This document shows, piece by piece, positions 1 through 9,028 of a stretch of DNA of 24,709 nt. The DNA comes from Priapulus caudatus (taxonomy: Eukaryota; Priapulida; Priapulimorpha; Priapulimorphida; Priapulidae). The DNA lies in contig NW_014577633.1 of NCBI RefSeq assembly GCF_000485595.1, positions 144,784-169,492 on the forward strand, in the 5' to 3' direction. The notes beneath the pieces were generated by a model that saw only the letters and a program-made list of their open reading frames with translations, had not been told where the DNA came from and did not search any database. Position numbers and translations under genes: made by a program. The first letter of the stretch is position 1. Each line of letters opens with the position of its first letter.

Positions 1-183
1 CATGTATATAATATAGTATTATAGTATATATGACTGGCTACCAATATTCACAAATCATCTATTTCCAGGAAATTCGTCCTAATGTACTCAATTGATAACG
101 CGGAACTGCACGTTGACTAGGAAGCCGTTAATTGAAATTCACTAGAGTGCGTGATTCGATTAGGTTTGTCGTATAGTTGCGGC

Positions 184-242
184 AAATAAAAATAAAAAAT
201 AAAAAAAATAAAAAATAAAACAAATAAAACAAATAAAAAAAT
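184..242. repeat. (A3-6 T)n simple repeat in inverted intron 8
   Basis: A-rich low-complexity tract of AAATA-like units. It interrupts the match between the inverted copy and intron 8 at about 17410, so it is an insertion or expansion in the inverted paralog. Confidence 0.85.
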
Positions 243-287
243 AGATGTAATGGCTGGTCTAATCGAAATGTGCGTGTTCTTGCTCAC

Positions 288-461
288 CAGATTTTGACGA
301 GACAGTAGCGTGCGGCTAGAGACCCTTCCAGAATGTGACAGCTCTTCTTCTAGTGGTGGGTAAACGCCATCCGTATACAGTCATCAGTTATCCAGTCGGG
401 ATTGCCTAGGGCATCTAACGAAGATTTTTCCTCGCGGTATTTCTTTACTTCTGGGACGACT
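288..461 (-). pseudogene. CHS: Inverted paralog, exon 8 (NPDW exon)
   Basis: On the - strand an AG acceptor precedes position 461 and a GTGAG donor follows 288, the same boundaries as exon 8 on the + strand at 17205-17368. The translation reads EVKKYREEKSSLDALG and then NPDWITDDC, the conserved NPDW block of animal chitin synthases that lies between the SWGTRE exon and the last membrane segments. A frameshift follows. After one-base slips the FWKGL block is still recognisable. The peptide before NPDW is unlike that of the + strand exon 8 (ESSESNEENLSLDDLQ), which supports a distinct paralog. The frameshifts could be real or sequencing error. Confidence 0.75.
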
Positions 462-500
462 CTGCTAAGACACTCACTTACAGCATGACATTAAGTCAAC

Positions 501-1000
501 CCGTTTAATACGGGAGAGTCTCTGACTGCGAAGATGGTGTTGTTTCAAAGTATATCAATTTAAAATTGATATATCTGTGTAGTGTATATCACACTAGTAA
601 ATCGTTGGAACTTTAGCCAGGAAGCTAAATGACCAGGTAGGCGGATACAGACAGCTGCGGGAATGGCCCTCTATACGGCTGACACAAAGACGACAGTGGG
701 GCATTTCATCCTTGCAGAACAAACCAAGCATATGATGGGAAATTAGATAGACGGCATGTGACGGCGGTACAAGGACAGCCAAGTTTAGTTTGGTCACCAC
801 TCACGGCCGACAGGATGAGGGTGAAATAGAGGGAAGCGATTACTTCGATTTCTGATTAGACTATCTCGTCCTGGCTTTAAGGAATATGTAGAAAGGTGGC
901 CAGAGTGAGGAGCGATAGACTGTTGTAGTTGCTACATACTGACTTTCGTGCGAATTCTTTTGCCGTTGGAGGCTAGATCTTGCGGATTTGATCTTCGCTG
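501..1000 (-). pseudogene. CHS: Inverted paralog, degraded exon 7 (cytoplasmic region)
   Basis: The - strand aligns by eye with exon 7 of the + strand copies (10592-10968) in patches: the stretch starting AAGATCTAGCC near 980, a stretch near 890-925 matching the TGGCAGTTTCTAAATATTC region, one near 770-795 matching the CAAACTAACTTG region, and one near 640-720 matching the segment coding QDESTVLGSA. The 3' end is placed at a GG|GT donor at 501. The 5' end is approximate. Similarity is clearly lower than between the two + strand copies and no continuous frame survives. The tract 551-573 is a perfect AT-rich palindrome with 11-base arms, not explained by the exon. Confidence 0.55.
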
Positions 1001-1440
1001 GGCTGTTGGATGTGGTTGTGCGTGGAGTGCAGACGTGGATGCCGACAGAGAAGATTGGGTATCGATCGTGTATGTATTCGAAGGTAGAGACTAATTAAAG
1101 CGGAAATCTGAAAGTGAAAAGTTATGTAAAACAGGTTTCAGTGCTTTAAACTAAGCAGCGAGGGCACGTGGTATGTATCTTGCTTATATCGTCGCTTCTT
1201 CTGGTCACGCTGCGTTTCTCTTCTAATCTCCACTGGCGTTGTAAAGGCTCAAAGCAAGTGGAAATAATAGATTAACTAGGCGAAGCTGCGGACGGGTCAG
1301 TGTAGATTCAATCACAGCGCGTGGATGACCGATAGGCTTGTAGTGTCGAGTGCGGGGGACCTATATATATATAGCAACATATCTGTAAGGACGTAAGGAC
1401 AGTTACCACGACGTTAATGAATCTGTTTTCATTCGTATAG

Positions 1441-1706
1441 ACTGATGAGGAGGAGGAGGAGGAGAAGGCTAAACTAGATGTTGAACTAAGCAATCTGCGT
1501 AACAAAGCCGTCTTCTTCTTCTCGATGGCCAACGGTCTTCTCATCATACTGCTGCTCTTACTGCAGATTAACGATCTCGATATTATTTGGCCGTTCGGAA
1601 CGAACTCCAGTGGCGAGCCGATCCTCTTGGAACCTATCGGGTTCTTCTTCCTCGGCTTCTACGTGCTAATCTTACTAGTGCAGCTAGTTGCCATGTTTTT
1701 ACACAG
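1441..1706 (+). CDS. CHS: Chitin synthase exon e9, first copy (last two membrane segments)
   Basis: Open from a TAG acceptor at 1438-1440 (phase 0) to a CACAG|GTAACT donor after 1706, which leaves two bases of an arginine codon. The peptide begins TDEEEEEEKAKLDVELSNLR, an acidic and then helical cytoplasmic stretch. Two hydrophobic segments follow, one around residues 28-48 (VFFFSMANGLLIILLLLLQI) and one around residues 69-88 (FFFLGFYVLILLVQLVAM). The loop between them carries IWPFG. This matches the pair of membrane helices after the NPDW block in animal chitin synthases. This copy is clean, whereas the one at 17684-17953 has several frameshifts. It lies upstream of e1 and e2, so it cannot be spliced in the normal order with them. 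Confidence 0.88.
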
Positions 1707-2083
1707 GTAACTCGCTGCGATTCGTGTTAACGATAGGAATTAGACTTAATTCTGTTCATTCTTGATGGAAATGAGTTGAAAACGGACAGATTTATAGAGC
1801 GTTAAAGGGTTAACGATTCATTAATATATCGAATCCTTAGATGGGCGCCTCAAAGTGTCAAGTACTTGAAAGTCTATACTTGGTCCATGTCTTAACAATA
1901 TTGTGGCTACATAGACTAATATGGGGGATCACAGAAAAACATAGTGAGAGTCTGCACGCGTGGATTGGCAGCATTGCTCGGATTTAGTAGCACAATTTAC
2001 GCGGAGAGCGTACGTAGTACCTCTACTGTTTAAACTTGATATCGTATAGTTGCACTGTAAATCACACCAATCATTTGCGATAG

Positions 2084-2226
2084 ATGGACAACAATGAGTC
2101 ACATCGTAGCCCTTACGGACATGTGGTGGGAAACACCAAAGAATAAACAGCGTAACATGAACGGTGTAGAGCTTGTCAAGGAACTGCAAACTATCCCAGG
2201 CGCGGACGAAGACGACGCGAATGCAG
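2084..2226 (+). CDS. CHS: Chitin synthase exon e10, first copy (C-terminal cytoplasmic segment)
   Basis: The acceptor is GATAG before 2084. The A at 2084 completes the arginine codon begun at the end of e9, giving R-WTTMSHIVALTDMWWE. This continues the pattern in which the last helix of animal chitin synthases leads into a W-x-T-x-x-H-I-x-A-x-T segment. The exon reads on through KELQTIPGADEDDANA and ends at GCAG|GTTGGG after 2226, phase 1, which fits the start of e11 (18683). The open frame continues past the donor to 2378, but that part has no family resemblance and is taken as intron. In this copy e11 is missing: the next chitin synthase exon is e1. Confidence 0.8.
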
Positions 2227-2402
2227 GTTGGGCCAACTACTATATTACGCCAATCGCCAATACTCACGAATACTTCCCGTTAGACGTTCTAATAAGATGC
2301 CTATCTTGTGATTTAGCGTATCCTCTGTACTATGTGACCGTCATTAGTGAAGCTATAAACATTGCACTAATTCAATAGTGGTGATAATCAAAAAATGATA
2401 TG

Positions 2403-2442
2403 GCATGTGCGTGCGTGCGTGTGTGCGTGCGTGCTTGCGAAC
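2403..2442 (+). repeat. (TGCG)n tract at a copy breakpoint
   Basis: TGTGCGTGCGTGCG-type repeat. It starts exactly where similarity between 1385-2406 and 17630-18672 ends, and precedes the acceptor of e1 by about 50 bases. The same repeat type occurs after e2 (4127-4205). Confidence 0.85.
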
Positions 2443-2493
2443 GATTGCTCATTTGCTCAACGAACTTATCACATTTTGCTCTCCCTATTACAG

Positions 2494-2707
2494 GTCATGT
2501 ACATGTACTATCTGCTCGGATATAGACTATACGACCTGATGAATGTTGATGCGTATACGAAACAAAGGTTTGGTGATAATACGTATATACTCGCTCTTGA
2601 TGGAGATGTGGACTTCAAACCCTCAGCAGTAATCACGTTAGTCGACTTGATGAAAAGGAATTTGAGTCTTGGCGCAGCGTGCGGAAGAATTCAGCCGATC
2701 GGATCAG
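2494..2707 (+). CDS. CHS: Chitin synthase exon e1: GT2 catalytic core (DGDVDF)
   Basis: A pyrimidine-rich acceptor ending CAG precedes 2494 (phase 0) and GGATCAG|GTAAAC follows 2707 (phase 1). The 71 codons encode VMYMYYLLGYRLYDLM, then NTYILALDGDVDFKPSAV, then LMKRNLSLGAACGRIQPIGSG. The DGDVDF block is the nucleotide-sugar and metal binding motif of family GT2 chitin synthases, which polymerise UDP-N-acetylglucosamine into chitin at the cell membrane. AACGRI-P-GSG is also typical of the animal enzymes. There is no frameshift. In known enzymes several hundred residues, including N-terminal membrane helices and a CATMWHE-type motif, precede this exon. None of them is visible upstream, where a C-terminal fragment (e9, e10) lies instead. 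Confidence 0.95.
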
Positions 2708-3914
2708 GTAAACAGTTATAATTACCTGTTGTTAATAATCTGTTATGATAAATGTATTAATCTATTTCGTGCCCTCATAACGAATTCGTGATTTTAATAT
2801 GCTGAATCACATATTTTTTAATTGCAAAGTATTATTTATCTTCTTCCCGATAATTAGATTCCACGCGTTATATCTATTCTCTTTCAACTCGGTCTCCAAA
2901 CTCGTTCACCAGATGGTTTATACCTGTCTCGCTTGTAATTTTCTAATGATGTTCATCTAAATTTAATAGGGTAGCCTATTTTGCTGAAAAGTTGACAAGC
3001 TGATAAACATTTCTAGTAATCTACCGAAAGTCGGCAGTGTAAACGTAAAATTTGAGCGGTTAACAAGTTGATAGCAACTGATTGAGAATTTAGAACATGT
3101 TCTATTTTCTCAACTTTTGGTCAGCGAGTTGATCAAGTTAATTGTAATTGTCACTCAGCTACTCCGATAATAGCAATCAAGAGGTGCGTACCACCAACCA
3201 GGGAAAGAGCGCGTTTCTGCTATCGGCTCCACACTGGCGCGAATTAATACGTGAAAAAATGCGTATCCATGGCTCCCCGTGCGCACAGTGCGGGTCAATT
3301 GTTGAAACATTTGCCGACTCGCCAGCGATAACGTAAAAACTTTGAACATCACATAGAAAGGTTGATAGAACGTTGAAAAACATTTCCATGAATATACTTT
3401 TCGTCGACTTGACCATAGTGTAAACTCAGCTTAAGAGATGTGTCTTGCTATTTCAACATTCGTATCTTATTGCTAGCCATCGGGTTTTGCAATTGATGAG
3501 GTAGTGAACATTATACAGCTTTACAAAAAAACGTCTACCGTATCATTTTCTATCGCGGTATACGATTGCGAAATCATATGTGTAGTTGGATCATATTTCA
3601 CTAATCCATCTCGTGTAAGCATGGCACGGCTAACTATTGTGCCATTTTTGTTTTATTAATTTAACATTTTTATTTTATGATCGTCTGAACGCTATAGCCG
3701 CTGGCAAATAGCACTACGTGCTGGGCACAGTCGAGATACTTATATAGACGATATTTAGTGAATTAGTACTTGGTGCAAGTTATTACACGAACAACCAAAA
3801 CGACGCGCTGCTTGGCACATTTCTGATCTTTCTGCAAAACGCTTCTTCTCACGCGAGTGTTGTAGCGTTGTTTGTCAGTGTCAGTGTGATTCAGTGCGTT
3901 TATCGACCCGACAG
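2708..3914 (+). other. Intron 1 of the chitin synthase unit
   Basis: 1207 bases between the e1 donor and the e2 acceptor (CCCGACAG before 3915). AT-rich, with no exon, RNA gene or complete mobile element recognised. Open stretches near 3148-3336 have no family resemblance. A weak imperfect inverted repeat surrounds 3080-3120 (AACTGATTGAGAA / TTCTCAACTTTTGG). Confidence 0.6.
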
Positions 3915-4115
3915 GCCCGATGGTGTGGTACCAGAAGTTCGAGTACGCGATCGGACACTGGCTGCAGAAGTCGACCGAGCACATGCTAGGCTGCGTGCTC
4001 TGCAGTCCGGGATGCTTCAGCCTGTTCCGTGCCAGCGCCCTGCTGGCGCCCAATGTCCTGAAACGATACACAACGCCCTCCAGCGAGGCCCTGCACTACG
4101 TGCAGTATGATCAAG
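3915..4115 (+). CDS. CHS: Chitin synthase exon e2: GT2 catalytic core (QKFEYAIGHWLQ)
   Basis: 201 bases, phase 1 to phase 1, from the ACAG acceptor to the CAAG|GTATAG donor. The G left from e1 plus GC gives glycine, so e1-e2 reads IGSG then PMVWYQKFEYAIGHWLQKS, followed by TEHMLGCVLCSPGCFSLFRA, then the helix-rich LLAPNVLKRYTTPSSEALHY and VQYDQG. The QKFEYAIGHWLQK-TEH and VLCSPGCFSLFR blocks are among the most conserved in animal chitin synthases and form the acceptor and translocation side of the GT2 site. There is no frameshift. The exon joins e3 (G-EDRW) in phase. Shorter frames overlapping it are shadows. Confidence 0.96.
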
Positions 4116-4126
4116 GTATAGCTGGT

Positions 4127-4205
4127 CGTGCTTGTGCGTGCGTGCGTGTGTGTTCGTGCGTGCGTGCGAGCGAGTGAGTGTGAGCGGGCGTGCGTGGGCG
4201 TGCGT
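4127..4205 (+). repeat. (TGCG/TGAG)n low-complexity tract in intron 2
   Basis: Degenerate GTGCGTGCGTGTG- and GAGCGAGTGAGTG-type repeat starting a few bases after the e2 donor. It creates spurious cysteine- and arginine-rich open frames on both strands. Confidence 0.8.
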
Positions 4206-4432
4206 TGTTGTACCTTCCACCCAGCATGGCGTGCGGCCGCACGATCAGGTTATAGCTTATCTCGTGTGCGTCTATTTCACTGCACAAATTACATTGTTTG
4301 TTTAAAACGTTTGCACACCCAGATTATGGTCCTCCGTACATCCTGGTCGTAATCGTGCATCTCGTCGAAGTGCGCTCCTAAATTCCCTCTAAACGTTTCA
4401 TCGCATGCATGCACGAATATTATTTACCTACG

Positions 4433-4669
4433 CCGGCGCACACGTGAGTTATTTTACTCAAGTAAAATGACTCAGGAGTCATTTTACTCACGTGTGCGGA
4501 TTTTCGTTGAGTAATTTGACGCATGCGTCATTTTACTCACGTGTGCGGCGAATTTTCGTTGAGTAATTTGACGCATGCGTCATTTTACTCACGTGTGCGG
4601 CGGATTTTCGTTGAGTAATTTGACTCATGCGTCATTTTACTTGAGTAAAATAACTCACGTGTGCGCCGG
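4433..4669. mobile_element. 237-bp palindromic MITE-like element with internal tandem repeats
   Basis: The first 39 bases (4433-4471, starting CCGGCGCACACGTGAG) are the exact reverse complement of the last 39 (4631-4669). Inside are about three units of some 50-52 bases, starting near 4479, 4528 and 4580, each with CACGTGTGCGG, ATTTTCGTTGAGTAATTTGA and, in two of them, the 12-base palindrome GACGCATGCGTC. No open frame is present. No clear target duplication is seen. The flanks share only short TTAC and ATTAT words, so the true ends may lie a few bases further out. It is probably a non-autonomous DNA element or a foldback unit. The superfamily cannot be assigned. Confidence 0.75.
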
Positions 4670-4792
4670 GCTTACATAATGTCACTGGATATCATAATCA
4701 TTTAGCGCACGTACGTAGACTGTTACGGTTGTTTATCACCAGGCGCGAGGGTAACGTATCGCGCTTTTCATGCATCGCACGAATTCTGTCGT

Positions 4793-4808
4793 GGTGTGTG
4801 TGTTGTGT

Positions 4809-4861
<53 letters not shown>

Positions 4862-4862
4862 T
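4793..4862 (+). repeat. (GT)n microsatellite in intron 2
   Basis: Nearly pure GT dinucleotide tract of about 70 bases, about 70 bases before the left edge of duplicated segment copy A. Confidence 0.95.
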
Positions 4863-5281
4863 ATGTGCGTGCGTATATACGTGCCTATATATGGATAGAG
4901 GGGTAGGATAATGAAATTACAGCGCTATGTACACCTGTTTGAGCTCGTATACGTAGTTTATGTAACAGTATTCACAATCTCTACTATAACATTCGGCGAT
5001 TTCCCGCGCAGTTAAAGGAGGCAATTCCAGGCAAAAAGAGCCGCCAAATGCAATGTACGTTTCACTAGTGAATATATAACCAAATGTTTCGTAACAAAAT
5101 TAACGTCGTGTTAGCAATAATTTAAAACAGCATAATAAACGACGACAGCACCGATCAACATTTAACCCCCCCCCCAAATACATCACTTACAACGATTAAT
5201 AACTATGTAAAGAATAGACGGGACAACAATCGTGTGTCAACACATTTCGTTAAAAGGCGCGCTTCTATAGCTGTTGTGTAC

Positions 5282-5731
5282 CAGGGCCCGATTTTAGGAG
5301 TGGGCAGATGTGGGCAGCTGCCACGGGCCTCCACAAACCAGGGGCCTCCACATATTGATTTTTTTTTTTTAATGTTAAGGAAAAATATAGGCTGACCTGA
5401 ATGCATGCACGCAACCCGTATCAATCAAAACCAACCGTTATTGTGCGCATTTTACATCTTACATACGTAGGACATAGCGGCATAACCCATATTGTATTTG
5501 TTTGTGAATTGGTATAGTCAACTACAGGCGAGAAACGTACCAACGGCTTTCAACGTAGCAATATTCGCTCTCTTTATTCATGTAAACCTTTTTTATTTTG
5601 CAAGATAGCCCTCACACATGTATGTTCTATGTCTTGTTACCTTTTTAGTTTTTAGTATTCTTTCTAAGGTAGGGTGGGCCTCCACAAATGATGGCTGCCC
5701 AAGGGGCCTCACATGTCTAAATCGGGCCCTG
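5282..5731. mobile_element. hAT-type MITE, copy A
   Basis: Starts CAGGGCCCGATTT and ends AAATCGGGCCCTG, short terminal inverted repeats with the CAGGG...CCCTG ends typical of hAT elements. Subterminal GGGCCTCCACA motifs occur on both sides. The flanking 8-base duplication, clear in copy B, is eroded here (TGTGTAC and TGTGTAAT). About 450 bases, with a T10 run and no transposase frame, so it is non-autonomous. It sits about 50 bases before exon e3, in intron 2. Confidence 0.85.
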
Positions 5732-5782
5732 GTGTGTAATTGTGCCTTATTTACGAAGCAAGTATGAACTGTGATTTTATAG

Positions 5783-5989
5783 GCGAGATAGGTGGCCTCT
5801 GCACGCTGCTACTGCAGCCGGGATATAGGGTGGAATACTCGGCAGCCGCCGACGCTTTCACTGATCGCGCCTGGGGTTTCTTCGATTTCTTCAAACAGCG
5901 CGACGCTGGGTGCCATCTAAATGGCCAACATCGTAGACCTGTTGGCTGACACAGAACGTTGTCAGCAGGAACGATACGATGTCTTTCGG
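5783..5989 (+). pseudogene. CHS: Chitin synthase exon e3, copy A (frameshifted)
   Basis: Same acceptor (TTTTATAG) and donor (TTCGG|GTCAG) as the intact copy at 11911-12121, but 207 bases rather than 211. An A is missing and a C added at the start, so the catalytic GEDRWLCT reads GEIGGLCT. A C is missing at the QRRRW motif, which reads QRDAG, and a second small indel brings in a stop. Both motifs are required in GT2 chitin synthases: the ED pair holds the catalytic base and QRRRW binds the product chain. As written, this copy cannot encode an active enzyme. Since the losses are one-base events in a repeated region, sequence error is as likely as real decay. Confidence 0.85.
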
Positions 5990-6197
5990 GTCAGAAATGT
6001 CGATATACGTGTTCACGTGTACCAATGTAGGTAGTAATAGTAGTATGTCTAATTACACAATGACATTATGACACAATGACACAATGACATTAATGACACA
6101 ATTTGGCTACATGATCCTGCATTCAGGTTCTGCTCGTCATTGGACTGGGATTAAACTAGTCTAAGCGGCATCGAGCTTTTGTGAGCGGGCGATTCTA

Positions 6198-6329
6198 GTA
6201 GTAATTGTAGTAGTAGTAGTAGTAGTTATTAGTAGTAGTTATAGTAGTAGTAGTAGTAGATAGTAGTAGTAGTAGTGTAGTAGTAGTAGTTAGTATAGTT
6301 ACTTTTAATTATTATTATTATATTTATTT
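6198..6329 (+). repeat. (TAG)n / (TTA)n tract, copy A
   Basis: Interrupted TAG trinucleotide repeat passing into TTA repeat. It abuts the 3' end of the antisense retroelement and may derive from its tail. Copy B has the corresponding but purer tract at 12337-12462. Confidence 0.85.
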
Positions 6330-8700
6330 CAAAGTGGATCACGGCATTATAGCCGGTGCATGGCCTTGTATTTAGGCGATTTCTGCACTCTTCTTCTTCT
6401 TTTCTTTTATTATTATTATTCCAAGTTGGATCACGGCATTAGCGCGTGGCTTCTGGGTTGACCGTGTCCCAACCTGGGACATAGGGATTCAATCCAGAAT
6501 TTTTCGCAGATGTGTGCTGTTCCCAGTAGTGCGATTTTTGCACTTCTTGGGCAGTGTGTTGGCCAGATGTCCTTAAGGTTCTTCTCAAAACCATTCTTTA
6601 GAGACGCAGAGGCTCAACCACCACTGGTACAATTCTCGTCTTTGTATTCCACATCCTCCTAATTTCAATCTCCAGGATCTTTGTACTGGTGAGTTTGTCC
6701 TTTCCCTTCACATAATGTTAGAGTCACTCTGGTACGGCTACGTCAAATCAACAGGCATCGTTTTTCTTTCCTGTTGTTGGAGCACTATATCAGGGCGGGT
6801 TTGCAAGGTTATCGTGCGATCTGTCTGACCGCCATATCCCACATTATGGTAGTATCTCCGATGTTGGTAACTGGTCTCGGAGTATGTTCATACCACTTGT
6901 CAGTACTTGCTCACCAGTTCACTGCAGATTGACGCAGTTGCAGATAGCTGGCCTACCTTGTTATGGCGGATTTATGCTCTGGTTGGGGCCAGCACTGTCA
7001 TCCGGAATGATGTGGCTGATAGTCTCCTCTAGCTTTGCCTGCACATTCTGCACTTGCTGTTGACCTGTTGCTGATGGATCTTGGTTGGGTATCTGGTGTT
7101 GAGAGCTTTGGTCCTGAGCTGCAATGATCAGGCTTCTGTCTCCCTTTGAGCCGGAACTACTGAGCCAGGCAACGCTTGCAGTCTTGTCGACAAATGGCTG
7201 TCGAGGTTCTTGTTAGGATCTTCCATGCAAAGGCTTGTTCTTCAATACCTCGATCTTCTCTGCTTCTATATTGGTCTTCAGTCTCTGCTTTGTTGAGGTT
7301 GGCTGGCGGGCTGAAGAGAACAAGTACTTGGGCTTTTTTCTTAGCCTCGCGTAGAGAGCGTGTTTGATTATTCCAGACTGCATGATTTTGATAAGCTTTG
7401 TAAATTTGTCTTCCTTAAGCTCGATGTGTCTCCTAGACCATACATGGCAGTGTTGTACGCAGACATCATTCAATGAGACCACGACCACCATTTTGCCTCT
7501 TGATGTACAGTCGCCTACATCTGCTTTTGGGTTATGGAGACCGTGCATGGTTAGTAGTTTCTTGTCTTGCGATCCATCCTTTCGATATCTGATCGCAGCC
7601 AGTTGATCACCCCGAAGCTGTACATCGGGGACTGGGAGTGCCAGGCTATTGATCGCTGTTATCTTGTTTTTAGCAAAGCTCAGACTTGAGAACTAGGCGA
7701 CTCGGCGATAGCTCCTTAGCAATGTTCTCGTTCATCTTTGCATGCTGAATACCATCACTTTCGTCTACACAAAGTATTTGTAGGTGTTCTCGTGGTTTAG
7801 CACTTTGTAGGTGTCTTGTCATAAGCTCAATATTTTCGGACTTTTACTAGCCTTACCACCTTTTAAGATTGCGGTTGCACACTTTTCCAAGCCAAACTCC
7901 ATTTTGATGTCAATCACTGAATGCTTTGACTGTTACCAAGGCCTGCTCCAAACTCTATTCGTTCTTGGTGAACAGTTTAAGGTCATCCATGTAGAGCAGT
8001 GGCTGATGGTTTGTGTTTATCGACTGTAAATCCCAGGCCCTGTCTATCAACATGTTGGTAAGCGGTGTTAGTGCTAACAGCAGATAGGAGGGAGAAGCGA
8101 GTCACCTGGAAGATTCCTCTCTTGATTGAGTATCTTCTGTCCTGAGGCCAGCCTCCTTGAGTGAGAAGAGGCATTTCAGTCTTCCATTTCTTCATTGTAG
8201 TTCCATGAACTGAATGAATGGATGGTGGTGACACACGGGTGATTCTCATGGCTGCGAGAATACCGGAATGTGGACACTGTCGAAGAGCTTCTTTATAATC
8301 AATCCACGCCATTCCTAGGTTCCTCTTGAGCTTTTTTGCCATGCTCACAATCATGTTACTAATTGAGAAGTTGGTCTTTGCACCCTCTAGACGCTCTTCT
8401 ACAGCCTTTCTGCTCATCTGTGAGAATGTCGCTCTTCTGTAAGTGATTGTAGAGGCGGTTGCTGATTGCAGCAGTGAGAATCTTGTAGGTGGTAGGCCAG
8501 GCAAGTGATTGGTCGATAGTTTTTAGGTTCTTTTGTATCCTTGCCTTTTGAAGAAGGAAAGTGATTCCTGATGTCAACCACTTAGGGCATATTGCTTGGA
8601 TCCTTGCATGGTGTCATTCAAGGCCCTGGTTAGTGTTTATAGTTATGCTTATCAGTTGTGCAGCTTGTCTGCGGCCAGGAGACTTCCTATTTGATATGAT
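6330..8700 (-). mobile_element. R2-like non-LTR retrotransposon remnant, copy A (antisense in intron 3)
   Basis: On the - strand, from about 8695 down to a stop near 6489, broken frames give in order: reverse transcriptase parts (GITFLL, PTTYKILTAAISNRLYNHLQ, EQKGCRRASRGCKDQLLN, NLGMAWIDYKEA), the catalytic YMDD at 7982-7993, then FGVINWLRSDIERMDRK-like and GLHNPKAD segments, then a C-terminal finger and endonuclease-like region. Non-LTR elements with a downstream CCHC finger and a restriction-like endonuclease are of the R2/R4/NeSL type. The 5' part is missing: the frame enters near a SPGPDK-like motif against a (TTA)n tract. Many frameshifts make it inactive. Two copies of the GGATCACGGCATTA tail about 85-90 bases apart lie at 6330-6445, with a TTC/TTA tract between them. 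Confidence 0.88.
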
Positions 8701-8766
8701 TATTTATTATTAATTTATTATTATTTATTATTATTATTTATTATTATTATTATTATTATTTATTAC

Positions 8767-8817
<51 letters not shown>
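8701..8817 (+). repeat. (TTA)n microsatellite, copy A
   Basis: Long TTA repeat bounding the truncated 5' side of the antisense retroelement. The copy B counterpart is 14830-14988. It produces a false poly-asparagine frame on the - strand. Confidence 0.95.
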
Positions 8818-8818
<1 letters not shown>

Positions 8819-9028
8819 GCCACCCTAGATGACACTTATGGGGTTTTATTATAACTTCGAGTACGGTATAATAAACAAAATAATAGGTGATCGTATTATT
8901 GCGTAAACAGAGAGAGTTATCCCTAGAGGTGTCTATAAAACACGTAGGCTTACACACTTACCAACCCACAATTCAAGGTAAGATGTGAGTCTCAACCTGT
9001 AATCAAATCTCATTACGGTACGGTACAG

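Larger units (their letters stand above)
1..1270 (-). pseudogene. CHS: Inverted partial chitin synthase paralog (intron 6 to intron 8)
   Basis: Read on the - strand, this stretch follows the same order as 16550-17575 on the + strand: end of intron 6, exon 7, a very short intron 7, exon 8, intron 8, and a (TA)n tract at positions 1-35. The closest stretch is 30-185, which matches intron 8 at 17410-17575 with scattered substitutions and one-base indels. Intron 6 similarity is visible near 1080-1170 and becomes doubtful above 1270. The copy is more divergent than the + strand duplicates and its exon 8 encodes a different peptide, so it looks like a separate paralog rather than a plain inversion of the same sequence. 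Frames are interrupted by indels. It may be a pseudogene or a real gene with sequence errors. The rest of that gene would lie outside the window or is missing. Confidence 0.75.
1385..2406 (+). repeat. First copy of the e9-e10 segment (repeats 17630-18672)
   Basis: From the AAGGACGTAAGGACAG motif at about 1387 to ATGATATGGCAT at about 2406 this sequence matches 17630-18672 almost base for base, apart from many one-base indels and a few substitutions. The left edge lies beside a short (TA)n tract. At the right edge the two copies part: this one enters a (TGCG)n tract leading to exon e1, while the other continues into exon e11. Both edges therefore fall at simple repeats, as expected for recombination or for an assembly join. 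Confidence 0.9.

Noticed and set aside
2227-2378. Extension of the e10 frame to a stop at 2378 as an alternative C-terminus
   Set aside because: The phase fit with e11, and the loss of family-like composition after the donor, favour intron. An alternative ending by intron retention cannot be excluded.
3148-3416. Small overlapping frames in intron 1
   Set aside because: Both strands are open by chance, with no start context, family resemblance or repeat structure.
4479-4669. CRISPR-like array of repeats and spacers
   Set aside because: The units are directly tandem, without unique spacers, and lie inside inverted ends in a eukaryotic intron.
7983-8504. Independent host gene on the - strand
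   Set aside because: It is a reverse transcriptase segment of the degraded R2-like element, with frameshifts joined by chance.
8763-8957. Frame with poly-asparagine on the - strand
   Set aside because: It is a translation of the (TTA)n microsatellite.
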